In this document: one piece after another, positions 1 through 7,803 of the stretch
Layout: every line of letters begins with the position of its first letter
How positions within the stretch are numbered: position 1 is the stretch's first letter
From: Beijerinckiaceae bacterium
GTDB taxonomy: Bacteria; Pseudomonadota; Alphaproteobacteria; Rhizobiales; Beijerinckiaceae
NCBI GenBank assembly: GCA_947370975.1
Contig: CANBNG010000001.1
Location: 1-64,000, forward strand
Direction of reading: 5' to 3'
Length of the DNA stretch: 64,000 nt
Translations under genes and position numbers: made by a program
Notes under the pieces: model-generated
What the model was told of the DNA's origin: nothing
The model's input: the letters and a program-made list of their open reading frames with translations, nothing else
Databases searched by the model: none

Positions 1-83
1 ACCGGCCGGCCTTGCGCCGTCAGAACGTCAACTTGCCGGAGCTTCGTGACGATCTCTTCCGCCTTGTGTCTCTTCCTCGGCAT
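1..83 (-). CDS. IS3-family transposase OrfA, N-terminal fragment
   Basis: Only 27 codons lie in the window, running off the left edge. The peptide starts MPRKRHKAEEIVTKLRQVD, the typical start of OrfA proteins of the IS3 family (IS407-like group), the helix-turn-helix subunit that binds the inverted repeats and is joined to OrfB by programmed frameshifting. Charged residues and the EEIV.KLRQVDVL pattern are the recognisable part. The start ATG is 47 bases from the element end, a usual distance. Whether the transposase is intact cannot be judged. Confidence 0.75.
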   Translation of the reverse strand, partial: MPRKRHKAEEIVTKLRQVDVLTAQGRP

Positions 84-130
84 TCCGCAGTCCTCCATCA
101 GGCTCAAAAGCCATACTTCAGGGAGGATCA
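1..130 (-). mobile_element. End of an IS3-family insertion sequence (partial)
   Basis: The window opens inside an insertion sequence read on the minus strand. Its transposase OrfA begins at 83, and about 47 bases of terminal sequence lie between that start and the junction with host DNA near 130. The element end reads TGATCCTCCCTGAAG going inward, and IS3-family ends commonly start with TG. The rest of the element lies left of the window, so the other end, the target duplication and the exact member cannot be seen. Family assignment rests on the OrfA N-terminus. Confidence 0.7.
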
Positions 131-553
131 CTTTTCAGGGGGCAGACCATGAGCCTCAAGGATAGCGTCGGTATCCGGCTCGATCCGAGAAACCTGACTG
201 CTCGGCAGGAGGGCGAGGATCTTGTCCCTGTTTGCCTCAAGAGCCTTGCCCTCAAGTTTCAACCCGGAGCGGTTCAGATGAGCGACCCCAAGCTCGATGG
301 CCGCTACCTCTTCCGCCGATACCGAGAAAAACTCCCGCAATTGGCCGCCGGGGATGCGCCAACGCTTGCGGCCCTGGCCGTCAAGCCATGTTTCTGTATT
401 CGGGAACTGGTGCTCCAGCGCCCGGAGCATTCGCTGGGCGGTCCGGAACGACACCTCGTAGCGGCTGACCACGTCGTCCAAGCTGATCCCTTGGCGAGAT
501 GCAGCGGCCCGCCTCGCCAGCTCCAGGAATTTCTCGGTCTTGTTGAAACTCAT
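128..553 (-). pseudogene. WYL-family transcriptional regulator truncated by an IS
   Basis: The 141 residues contain an N-terminal winged helix-turn-helix (about residues 1-65, with RTAQRMLRALE as recognition region) and the linker that precedes a WYL ligand-binding domain in YafY-like regulators. Such regulators are usually 300 or more residues. Here the frame stops at 128-130, exactly where the IS3-type element starts, and the stop codon TGA is made of the element's own terminal bases. The WYL domain is therefore missing. The start at 553 is preferred over 571 because a GGGGGCAG stretch lies just upstream. The product may still bind DNA, but it would have lost ligand sensing. Confidence 0.65.
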
Positions 554-590
554 CGCAACTGCCCCCAGCAAGAGTTACGTTACTCTAGCG

Positions 591-611
591 GGGTGTCATT
601 TTTTGTCACCC
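591..611. promoter_or_regulatory. Possible operator upstream of the WYL regulator
   Basis: The sequence GGGTG-N11-CACCC is an imperfectly spaced palindrome 38 bases upstream of the regulator start. It lies in the divergent region between that gene and the AT-rich genes to the right. It also contains two TGTCA direct repeats. WYL/YafY proteins often autoregulate from such positions, but no footprint or related site supports it here. Confidence 0.25.
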
Positions 612-718
612 GCACCAGTCGCGGGCTTGCGATTCAGTAATGAAAATCTCTTAAATCAGATGGACAGGCGTTCACGTCAGCTGTGCGGTCAAGAAATACG
701 AATATGGGGAATGGATAA

Positions 719-874
719 ATGGATACAAAGAACCTCAACGACCTCACTCAATCCATTCGTTCCCTTGGCGTATCCGAGGACTTCATTCGTGGAGCGTTGT
801 TCACTCTAGGCGCAACCTTGATGCGAAGCGGAACAGATAATGCTCAAGAAGAAATCGCTCGTATCTTACAATAG
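719..874 (+). CDS. Small acidic protein of unknown function, 51 aa
   Basis: An open frame of 51 codons starts at ATG 719, with GGGGA about ten bases upstream. The peptide (starting MDTKNLNDLTQSIRSLGVSE) alternates polar and hydrophobic residues as in a short helical protein and ends NAQEEIARILQ. I do not recognise it. Its last 35 bases overlap the following frame if that one starts at 840, suggesting translational coupling. Codon use is AT-rich like the next gene, so both may have arrived together. It could be an antitoxin-sized partner of the next gene, but nothing in the sequence proves that. Confidence 0.45.
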   Translation: MDTKNLNDLTQSIRSLGVSEDFIRGALFTLGATLMRSGTDNAQEEIARILQ

Positions 875-1460
875 ATACAGAAAAATTAGACTCGAAGATC
901 CGCCTCATCTTTGCCATGAATATAAGGGTTTAACTATGCATGCTTCTGCGGACCCTATTAAAGGGATAATGAATTTACTTACAGAAATCAAACGATGTCA
1001 GGATGCAGATGCAACCATATCAGCAGTTACAATGACTTATGTTTGTATTGATACGATGGCGTTTCTCTCAATGCCAATTGAGAAGACTAAACAAGGAAAA
1101 GAGGAATTCATAGAATGGGTCGATACCTATCTATCGACCGACCGGTCGCAGTCATATCAATATCGCGGAATTGATGTGTACGCTGCCCGATGCAGTCTAT
1201 TACATGCATTTAGCGCCGAGTCAGAAGCACACAAGAAAGATACATCTGTGCGTCTGTTCGGTTACTCGGATAATGGGCAGCACGCATTTAATCGTGCAGT
1301 CTCACATAGGCTAGTCATAATTAGCGTTGCGCAGCTCATTCATGATCTGACGCAAGCCATAGAGAAGTTCATAGCGGCAATGTTGACTGACCTAGATTTG
1401 CGAAGGCGTGTTGATTCCCGGCTGCCAGCCCTCTACAATGATTTTCCGTTCGCATCATAG
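840..1460 (+). CDS. Hypothetical protein, about 206 aa, AT-rich
   Basis: I do not recognise a family. The protein is mixed helical, with no signal peptide and no obvious membrane segment. The C-terminal half has LIHDLTQAIEKFIAAML, a helix-rich stretch; a CSLLHAFSAESEAHKK segment in the middle recalls cytosolic helical proteins such as some defence or HEPN-like proteins, but no catalytic R-x4-6-H motif is evident. The start is uncertain: ATG 840 overlaps the 51-aa gene, while ATG 936 gives 174 residues. Base composition is clearly poorer in GC than the flanking chromosome, which points to acquisition together with the neighbouring IS. Confidence 0.5.
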   Translation: MLKKKSLVSYNRYRKIRLEDPPHLCHEYKGLTMHASADPIKGIMNLLTEIKRCQDADATISAVTMTYVCIDTMAFLSMPIEKTKQGKEEFIEWVDTYLSTDRSQSYQYRGIDVYAARCSLLHAFSAESEAHKKDTSVRLFGYSDNGQHAFNRAVSHRLVIISVAQLIHDLTQAIEKFIAAMLTDLDLRRRVDSRLPALYNDFPFAS

Positions 1461-1771
1461 TCTCTCTGAAATGCTAGGTGCTAGCCAACTATTTTACGTT
1501 CTGCTTGTATTTCCCATCCGGCGGGCCACATCGAAAACCTTGGTACCTAGCCACGAATTGACCTTCCCGCAGGACCCCGCAGGGTTTATGGGCCACCCGC
1601 CCAGCAAGTTCTGTTAGAGTTGCTTTCCCTCCGCCACGACATTCATCTAAGTTATTGATTTAATTTGACTACTTCGATGGCGATCCGGCTGTTATCCACC
1701 TTTTTCCCCACCCGCCGCGAAAAAACCCGACAGTTTCGAACCGCACGGGCGCCTTGGTCGAATGATTGAAC
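1461..1771. other. Intergenic stretch without a gene
   Basis: I see no convincing coding frame, RNA gene or repeat here. It separates the AT-rich rightward gene from a leftward small secreted protein, so both genes end into it. A TTATCCACC at about 1692 resembles a DnaA box but stands alone. Confidence 0.5.
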
Positions 1772-2089
1772 TCACCGCACTTGTCGTTCGGAGTTCCGAC
1801 CACAAGCATGCCATTTAGCTTGGTAGCCGTACTCGCCCTTTTTTCCATAGCACCAATTCTGAGCGTCGAGCTTAGCCCCGTAAACCTCGCGCGCAGCACA
1901 TGCAGCCTCAGTCCGAGGATCATCTCCAGAGCCTCCCCGACACCGACTATTTTCTGCATGCCAAAGCTTGATCAAGGCGGGAGGTCGATTCATTGCCGCC
2001 GTATTGGCGTCTCGCGCGGCAGCTGCATAATCGCTGAACATCGTCGGCAACATCAGCAAAGTGAAAAAAGTGCAGATCAACCGACTCAT
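1772..2089 (-). CDS. Small exported Cys-containing protein, 105 aa
   Basis: An N-terminal signal peptide of about 25 residues (hydrophobic core LICTFFTLLMLP, then AAA) precedes a short mature domain. The conserved-looking core has paired cysteines, CRGGSGDDPRT followed by ACAAREVYGAKL and NWCYGKKGEYGYQAKWHAC. This NWCYGK...WHAC pattern recurs in small hypothetical periplasmic proteins of Hyphomicrobiales. Four cysteines probably form two disulphides in the periplasm. AGGAAATGACCT lies directly upstream of the ATG as ribosome binding site. Function unknown; no operon partner is visible. Confidence 0.65.
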   Translation of the reverse strand: MSRLICTFFTLLMLPTMFSDYAAAARDANTAAMNRPPALIKLWHAENSRCRGGSGDDPRTEAACAAREVYGAKLDAQNWCYGKKGEYGYQAKWHACGRNSERQVR

Positions 2090-2431
2090 AGGTCATTTCC
2101 TGACTTGAAACCGACGTCCGATGTGGACGATTCAATCGCAGCTGTGAGCGAAGCTCAGCGCCGAGCAACCGCCGCCATCGGAATGCCGTCCCGGTTCCGA
2201 GAGGGTGGCGACTGTGCGGGCTGTTAATTTATCTGCAGTCCGACTTTGGCCGATTTTCGCCATTTTTCTAAAAAACATCGAACTCTCAGGCCATTTCTCG
2301 CGCGTTGCCGCCACGCCCTTTCAGAGGCCCTCTTTTTGCCCATGGGGCCGACCCAGGAGCGGAACAACAATAGACAGGTCCATATCCCTCGAAAGGAACA
2401 TGCTCCGTCTATTGTCGTTGCGGCAAAAGGT
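2090..2431. other. Intergenic stretch without a gene
   Basis: Open frames here lack ribosome binding sites and protein-like composition. The stretch carries the promoter of the leftward 105-aa gene at its left edge and the 3' end of the AOC-like gene at its right edge. No hairpin terminator or repeat stood out. Confidence 0.4.
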
Positions 2432-2911
2432 TCAGTTAACCAGATGGAGCTCGTGCTCATAGTGACCCGCAGGCTTCCGGATCGTTGTCATCTGGCCGCG
2501 AGCGCCGATGAAACTGCCGGTCCCACCGACGATGGCGCGGACCTGAGGGTCGTCGGAGTGCATCTCGTGAGCAGTCCCGCCGTAGACTGCCTTTCCAGCG
2601 ATGACGATTGTATTGATCCCGCCAAAGTCTAGAACGATATTCCCAAGGCGTTCCAGGAATTCCTTGCCCGGCGCACCGGACATGTGGACGACTGTGACCA
2701 TGCCAAGCATGACGCCCTTCGCGCCGTCCTTTGTTGTAAAGCCTGCCCTGTATGCAAGGATATCGCCGTGCGAGCGGCCGACGGCGCCGATGTCAATCTC
2801 CGTCAAAGCAGGCGGTTCTTGCAGGATGCTGAAGGTCTGGTCCGCTCTTGCTGCTCCCGAGGCCATCACGGAAAAGAGAGCTGCGGTTAAAATGTGGGCT
2901 AAGGTCTTCAT
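2432..2911 (-). CDS. Secreted allene oxide cyclase-like barrel protein
   Basis: A 159-residue exported protein. ATG 2911 is chosen because it begins a good signal peptide (MKTLAHILTAALFS, cleavage after AARA) and follows a GGGGGG-rich ribosome binding site; an open frame continues upstream to 3079 but is not protein-like. The mature part has the beta-barrel pattern of the allene-oxide-cyclase/dirigent-like superfamily: alternating strands, MVTVVHM in the middle, then VGGTGSFIGARGQMTT and a final YEHELHLV strand. Bacterial members have unknown substrates. No oxylipin pathway genes are nearby, so a barrel-fold role in the periplasm or outside the cell is all that can be inferred. Confidence 0.7.
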   Translation of the reverse strand: MKTLAHILTAALFSVMASGAARADQTFSILQEPPALTEIDIGAVGRSHGDILAYRAGFTTKDGAKGVMLGMVTVVHMSGAPGKEFLERLGNIVLDFGGINTIVIAGKAVYGGTAHEMHSDDPQVRAIVGGTGSFIGARGQMTTIRKPAGHYEHELHLVN

Positions 2912-3494
2912 TCGATCCCCCCAAGAAGTATTGTTTGAGCTGTACCGATCGCAGATTACGAACGGCGCGCCTGTGTATACCCCGTTCACGCCATAAACCG
3001 GAATTCCTTCGAAATTGTCGGTTATGGCGCTGCGAAGCCGCGGCCGCTTCCGCGGCACTGTTTCGCGTAGGCCAGGCAAGTCTCGCGGGTTCTCGCATGA
3101 GCCGCATCACATCCGAATTTAGCGGCTGCGCTGCTTCTCGATCATGTCCGGGAATGCCCCGTGGGAAATGTATTTGGAATCCTTTTGCATCAGCTCAATA
3201 CAGGCATCACGCATGACAAATTTTAACCCAAGTACAGACCTGTCCATTTTACGAACGTTAATGGCTTGGTATCAGATTAATTAACCTACTGAAGAAAAAC
3301 GCATAAAATTTATTAATAAACATTTTTTTCAAGATGAAATATCGACTTCGGTAGGTTACGACTACCTCCAGCTGTGCAGCAACGCGCCCAGCAAGTCCGT
3401 TGCGGCAGCCTGAAAGTGAACTGCTGATCTGAGCGAAGCGATCTGGCGGCGTCGGTATCGGGCTTGTGTCTTATGAGTTGAGTTGGAGTTGTTT
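2912..3494. other. Long divergent region upstream of the autotransporter
   Basis: This 580-base stretch carries the promoters of the leftward AOC-like gene and the rightward autotransporter. Bases 3240-3345 are strongly AT-rich (for example TTTATTAATAAACATTTTTTTC), fitting a promoter or a binding region for a nucleoid protein. A hairpin GGTAG-gttacga-CTACC lies at 3350-3366, in the likely 5' leader of the autotransporter mRNA. A possible 42-codon frame on the minus strand is listed separately. Confidence 0.4.
3119..3247 (-). CDS. Possible 42-aa small protein
   Basis: A minus-strand frame of 42 codons, starting MDRSVLGLKFVMRDACIELM, is more protein-like than its surroundings: an amphipathic start, then a charged C-terminus SKYISHGAFPDMIEKQRSR. 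It could instead be the decayed 3' end of a larger gene. No clear ribosome binding site precedes ATG 3247; an internal ATG at 3214 is no better. I do not recognise the product. Confidence 0.2.
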   Translation of the reverse strand: MDRSVLGLKFVMRDACIELMQKDSKYISHGAFPDMIEKQRSR

Positions 3495-6400
3495 ATGCGT
3501 ACTGACCCTGCTTCCAAGCGCAAGAATGTGCTTTTGGCCTCTGCTTCGGCTCTCACGCTCGCACGCCTGTGCGCCCCGACCGGTGTTTTGATTGCATCCA
3601 TGATCATGGCCTCACCTGGTCTGGCCGATGTTATCGAGACACGTATCGAAGCGGCTGGCGTTCAACAATCGACAGCGACCTTCAGCACCGTCGGCATCGA
3701 GACCTTCGACGCACGCGGCCCGGCGATTTTCCAGCCTGTCACATCAACATTCAACAACTCGTTCGGAACGTTCTCGTCGAACATCGTGGGCATCAGCGCC
3801 TCGATCCAGAACCTCATTACCGAATCCGCAAGCGTTTATGGCGGTGCCGGAGGCGCGGGCTTTTACGCGACCAATTCGGGCAGCGGCTCGGTGAGAGTCA
3901 TCGATGTTCAATTGAATCAAAGCGTAAATTATTTCGGAATCTGGATTTCCGCGATGAACGCCAGCAATACAGTTGCGCTGTACAGATCCGGATCTCTTGT
4001 TTACTCATTCGACCTCACCAATTTGCTGTCGATCGTAGGGTCAAACGGCCCCTATTACGGAAATCCCAACAATCGTGGCGCGTCTGGCGAACCTTTTGCG
4101 TTTTTGAATTTTTTCAACACGACCGGAGTTATCGACGAGATCCGCCTGTCGGGCGCTGGATTTGAATCCGACAACTGGACCGTCGGTAATTATCTCACCC
4201 TGAGTGGAAACGCGCTCACTGGTTCGCTCCCCAACATGACGACCGCATCTGGCAACGTGTTCAGCTCGGTCAATTCGAGCGTGACGAATGTGTTCGATGG
4301 CGGCACGCTGACGAACGGCTCGAGCAGCACGTCATCCGATACATTCTCGATCACCGGTGCAGGCGGGACGATCGATGCGGCGGGGCATCAATTGACCTTC
4401 GCCGGCGTCATCTCGAACGATGCGCCCGGCACGCCCGGCAAGCTGACCATCGCCTCGAGCGCCGCAGGAGGCATCGTCGTCCTCGCGCCGACCTCGGGTC
4501 CGAACACCTTCTCAGGCGGTCTGGATGTGCAAGCGGGCGCCACAGTGCAGGCCGCAAGCGGTAACGCGCTGGGCTCGGGCACCGTGCGCTTGCTCGGAGG
4601 TGTAAACAACGCCGCCACACTCAAGGTGACCGGTACGACGACGATTACCAACGCGCTGGTCGCCCAAGGCGGCTCGGTGATCGATGTCGCGAGCAACACC
4701 GCCACGGCGATCACCGGGGCCATCTCCGGCGGCGGCGCGCTTACCCTCACCGGCGGCGGAACAACTGTTCTCATGAGCCAGACAGGGACGCTGGGCGCGA
4801 TCCGCGTCACCGGCGGTTCAACGGCCTATTTCAATACGGGTTCACTCAACAACTCGTCGCACGCAGAGATCGTCTTGCTCAATGCGAGCCTTGCGCCGCT
4901 GCAACTCTTCTCGGGCTCCTCGCTGACAATCGACGCAGGTTCGACCCTGCGCGGCGCGGGCTATGTCAACGCGCCCACCACGATTGCGGGGACGCTGCGC
5001 CCTGGCAACAGCCCTGGCACGCTCGTTTTCGGCGGCTCGGTGACGCAGGCGGCGAACTCGGTTCTCGCCCTCGACATCGACGGCCCCGGCGTCAACGCGG
5101 GCGCAGGCAACTACAGCTCGGTGATCGTCAACGGGATGGGCAACACCTACACGGCGCACGGAACCGTGCAGCCGATCCTGCGCGGCATTTCCCTCCCAGC
5201 CAACAACACTTACTCGCCGCAGGTGGGCTCGCTCTTCACCGTCGTCAGCGCGACCGGCGGCGTGTTCGGCAGCTTCACCGGTATCACCCAGCCAAGCAGC
5301 GGAATGCTGACGGGCACGCAGTTCGACAGCATCTACAATGCCAACACGTTCCAGCTCGTCGTCACCCCCTCGGACCTCAGCGGCGTGTCTGGCCTGACAC
5401 CGAATGAAAAGGCGGTCGGCGCAGCATTGCAGTCTGTCCGTCCGACGCCCGGCGTGCGCAAGAGCGCCGCGCAGGCTTCGGTCTATGACGCGCTCTACAA
5501 GCTCCCCTTGGGAGGCTATGCGCCAGCCTATGACCGCATGAGCTTCGCCATTTATGGGGACGCATTGATGGCGCAAGGCGATGCGGCCGGGCTGATGGGC
5601 TCCACAGTCGCGGACCAGATGGCCCAGCGCCGGGGCGCTTCTCTTAGCGCCGATGGCAGTACGCAGAAGTACTGCCTCGATGGCGACAAGCCCGCCAAGG
5701 ATCCGAACGCCTGCCGCCAGCTGAGCGTTTGGGGCAATGCGGTCGGGCAAATCGGCCGCACCTCCGCCACGTCAGGCGATTCCGGCTACAAGACGGACAA
5801 TCGCGGTCTGGTGCTCGGCGCCGACGCGGAGATCGAGAACAATACGCGAGTCGGCGCATTCGCAGGCTACACGACGGGTGTAGTCAACAGTCCCAGCACG
5901 GCGGCAAAGGCGGACCTGACGACGTGGTCGGCTGGTGTCTACGGCGCGTTGGACCGCAAGGACATGTTCGTGAACGCTCTGGCGAGCTTCGTGAACGGCG
6001 ATCAGAAGGTCACGCGCAATCCGCTGGGCACAGCTGTGTCGGGGAAGCCAAGCGCCACCGGCGCGTTGTTCTCGCTTGAGCTGGGAACACGCTACGCCAT
6101 GAGCGACATTGTCTTTGAGCCGAATGTCGGTCTGAGGGCGTCGAACCTGCACCGCGATACGACAAGCGAGACGGGCGCGAGCCCGTTGGCGGCCACCGTC
6201 TCGAGCGACAGCGTCAACACAGCGCTCGCCTCGCTCGGCGCCCGCTCCATCTGGCGCACAAAGCTTGACAACGGCACATCTGTGACTGCGGTAGGTCGCG
6301 TCGGCTACGGGCGTGAACTGGGGGATCAGGGCACGAAAGTGTCGGGCGCATTCACCGCCTTGAATACGTCCGCGACAGTGGCGTCCTCGGCGCGCGGCCG

Positions 6401-6536
6401 CGACGCATTTCTGGGTGGCGTGAGCATGACGGTGTCGCCTTCGCAGGGTGTCGATCTGTTCCTCCGCTATGACGCCGAACTGCGCAGTAACGCTTCCAGC
6501 CAGTTCGGCGCGGCTGGACTGAAGATGAGCTGGTAA
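3495..6536 (+). CDS. Autotransporter (type Va) with beta-barrel domain
   Basis: A 1013-residue outer-membrane autotransporter. ATG 3495 is preferred to TTG 3483, since GGAG sits seven bases before it. An extended signal sequence (about 1-45) ends near SPGLADV. Residues about 50-240 form a domain resembling lectin-like surface domains seen in PEP-CTERM proteins (FGIWISAMNASNTVALY, ending near SDNWTVG). Residues about 250-620 are a beta-helical passenger with autotransporter-associated strand repeats (TFSGGLDVQAGATVQAASG, LRPGNSPGTLVFGG). The last roughly 270 residues are a translocator barrel ending in KMSW, the usual aromatic C-terminus. Two terminators follow directly, so it is monocistronic. 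The ligand or surface role is not evident. Confidence 0.88.
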   Translation: MRTDPASKRKNVLLASASALTLARLCAPTGVLIASMIMASPGLADVIETRIEAAGVQQSTATFSTVGIETFDARGPAIFQPVTSTFNNSFGTFSSNIVGISASIQNLITESASVYGGAGGAGFYATNSGSGSVRVIDVQLNQSVNYFGIWISAMNASNTVALYRSGSLVYSFDLTNLLSIVGSNGPYYGNPNNRGASGEPFAFLNFFNTTGVIDEIRLSGAGFESDNWTVGNYLTLSGNALTGSLPNMTTASGNVFSSVNSSVTNVFDGGTLTNGSSSTSSDTFSITGAGGTIDAAGHQLTFAGVISNDAPGTPGKLTIASSAAGGIVVLAPTSGPNTFSGGLDVQAGATVQAASGNALGSGTVRLLGGVNNAATLKVTGTTTITNALVAQGGSVIDVASNTATAITGAISGGGALTLTGGGTTVLMSQTGTLGAIRVTGGSTAYFNTGSLNNSSHAEIVLLNASLAPLQLFSGSSLTIDAGSTLRGAGYVNAPTTIAGTLRPGNSPGTLVFGGSVTQAANSVLALDIDGPGVNAGAGNYSSVIVNGMGNTYTAHGTVQPILRGISLPANNTYSPQVGSLFTVVSATGGVFGSFTGITQPSSGMLTGTQFDSIYNANTFQLVVTPSDLSGVSGLTPNEKAVGAALQSVRPTPGVRKSAAQASVYDALYKLPLGGYAPAYDRMSFAIYGDALMAQGDAAGLMGSTVADQMAQRRGASLSADGSTQKYCLDGDKPAKDPNACRQLSVWGNAVGQIGRTSATSGDSGYKTDNRGLVLGADAEIENNTRVGAFAGYTTGVVNSPSTAAKADLTTWSAGVYGALDRKDMFVNALASFVNGDQKVTRNPLGTAVSGKPSATGALFSLELGTRYAMSDIVFEPNVGLRASNLHRDTTSETGASPLAATVSSDSVNTALASLGARSIWRTKLDNGTSVTAVGRVGYGRELGDQGTKVSGAFTALNTSATVASSARGRDAFLGGVSMTVSPSQGVDLFLRYDAELRSNASSQFGAAGLKMSW

Positions 6537-6555
6537 GCGAGACTGATCGCAAGCG

Positions 6556-6591
6556 CCTGTAAGCGGTCATTGATGACCGCTTACAGGTTTT
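6556..6591 (+). terminator. Rho-independent terminator of the autotransporter gene
   Basis: A perfect inverted repeat with 15-base arms, CCTGTAAGCGGTCAT and ATGACCGCTTACAGG around two bases, is followed by TTTT. It lies 20 bases after the stop codon. Confidence 0.85.
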
Positions 6592-6601
6592 GCAAATTCC
6601 T

Positions 6602-6637
6602 GCCCGGTTCGGCGTTGGCGCGCCGTTCCGGGCTTTT
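6602..6637 (+). terminator. Second, tandem terminator hairpin
   Basis: GCCCGG-tt-CGGCG and CGCCG-tt-CCGGGC pair around TTGGCG and are followed by TTTT. It is placed ten bases after the first terminator and gives a back-up stop between the autotransporter and the convergent LysR gene. Confidence 0.65.
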
Positions 6638-6789
6638 CGTTAGGGGCGAAGCGCGAGCAGATCCAAAAGCCAGCGCGACAAATCCGACGTCGAATCTTGC
6701 CGACGAAATTGGGATGGTCATCAAACGCCATCGCCTTATGATGACCGCGGACGAGGTCGGCGCGGGGGAAAATGCGCCAGATTTCAGGA

Positions 6790-7680
6790 TCAAGCGGAAA
6801 ACAAGTTGCGCACCTTTTGACGCAACCAACGATGGCCGGGATCGGCGTCCATGCGCGGGTGCCAGAGTAGCGAGACGGTCATTTCGGGCACGGGGAACGG
6901 AAGCGGAAAGGTATGCATTCCCTCCCGCAGAATGCCCGTATGACGTTCGGGGACAGTAGCGATCATGTTGCTGGAACGAGCCAACGCCAGAGCCGTCGCA
7001 AACCCGCCAACTATTGTTGCGATATCTCGTTTCATAGCAACTTGCTTCAGAGCCTCATCTGGCGGTCCTTGATCTCCCTCTTGCCGTGACACCAGAATGT
7101 GCTGGCCAGAGGCGTATCTCGCGGGCGTCATGTCTCCGATGCTCAATGGATGATCCCGACGAACGACGCCAATGAAGCGATCACGAAACAAGGCGATGGC
7201 TCGAATTTCGGGCCCCTGAATGGCTCCGACGACCCCAGTTTCCAGATCAACGCTTCCGTTCCTCAACGGACCACTTTCCCTGTCCGCCTTCATCAAAAAG
7301 CGGAGCCGGACCTGTGGAGCCTCTTCTTTGACCTGTGCGATCAGTCTCGCACCGAAGTTCTCGACAAATCCCTCGCTTGTTCTCAGGTTGAAGCGCCGAA
7401 CAAGATTACGGGGGTTCAAGTTCTCGGCAGGGCTCATGATCGCACCGGCTTCGAGAACAAGAGAATGAACGCGCTCGCGCAACTCACTTGCCCTGGGCGT
7501 GGCGACGAGCCCTCGACCTGCCCTCGCGAGTAAAGGATCCCCCGTTATATCGCGAAGCCGCGCCAAGGCTCTGCTCATGGCGGATGGACTGAGCCGAAGC
7601 TTCCGGGCCGCCCTGGCGACACTGCCCTCAGTGAGCAGCACGTCGAGGGCGATAAGTAGGTTAAGGTCAGGACTGCTCAT
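6790..7680 (-). CDS. LysR-family transcriptional regulator
   Basis: 296 residues, the usual LysR length. The N-terminal winged HTH spans about residues 3-62 (LNLLIALDVLLTEGSVARAA, then LSPSAMSRALARLR as recognition helix), followed by a linker helix and a periplasmic-binding-protein-like effector domain (about 90-290). It is divergent from the DHA2 efflux gene at 7804, with 123 bases between the starts. This is the classical arrangement in which the LysR protein controls its own gene and the transporter. The effector is unknown; a drug or aromatic compound exported by the neighbour is a reasonable guess. Confidence 0.9.
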   Translation of the reverse strand: MSSPDLNLLIALDVLLTEGSVARAARKLRLSPSAMSRALARLRDITGDPLLARAGRGLVATPRASELRERVHSLVLEAGAIMSPAENLNPRNLVRRFNLRTSEGFVENFGARLIAQVKEEAPQVRLRFLMKADRESGPLRNGSVDLETGVVGAIQGPEIRAIALFRDRFIGVVRRDHPLSIGDMTPARYASGQHILVSRQEGDQGPPDEALKQVAMKRDIATIVGGFATALALARSSNMIATVPERHTGILREGMHTFPLPFPVPEMTVSLLWHPRMDADPGHRWLRQKVRNLFSA

Positions 7681-7803
7681 GTCGCCACCTTATCACCCTG
7701 ACACATAGCGCGTAATGCACTTATGAACTGCAATCAGCGCGTCTTCCGCCCCATCACGGGTACACATAACTTCATGCCATGCTTCTTACTCGTGAGGACG
7801 ATC

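Noticed and set aside
1690..1700. DnaA-box-like TTATCCACC as sign of a replication origin
   Set aside because: Single imperfect copy with no AT-rich unwinding element, dnaA or repABC genes nearby.
1725..1755. GGTTCGAAAC on the minus strand resembles a tRNA T-loop
   Set aside because: No pairing acceptor, D or anticodon arms could be built around it.
4842..5750. 302-codon open frame on the minus strand inside the autotransporter
   Set aside because: Rich in Arg, Ala and Val with no family-like pattern; it is the mirror of a GC-rich repetitive gene.
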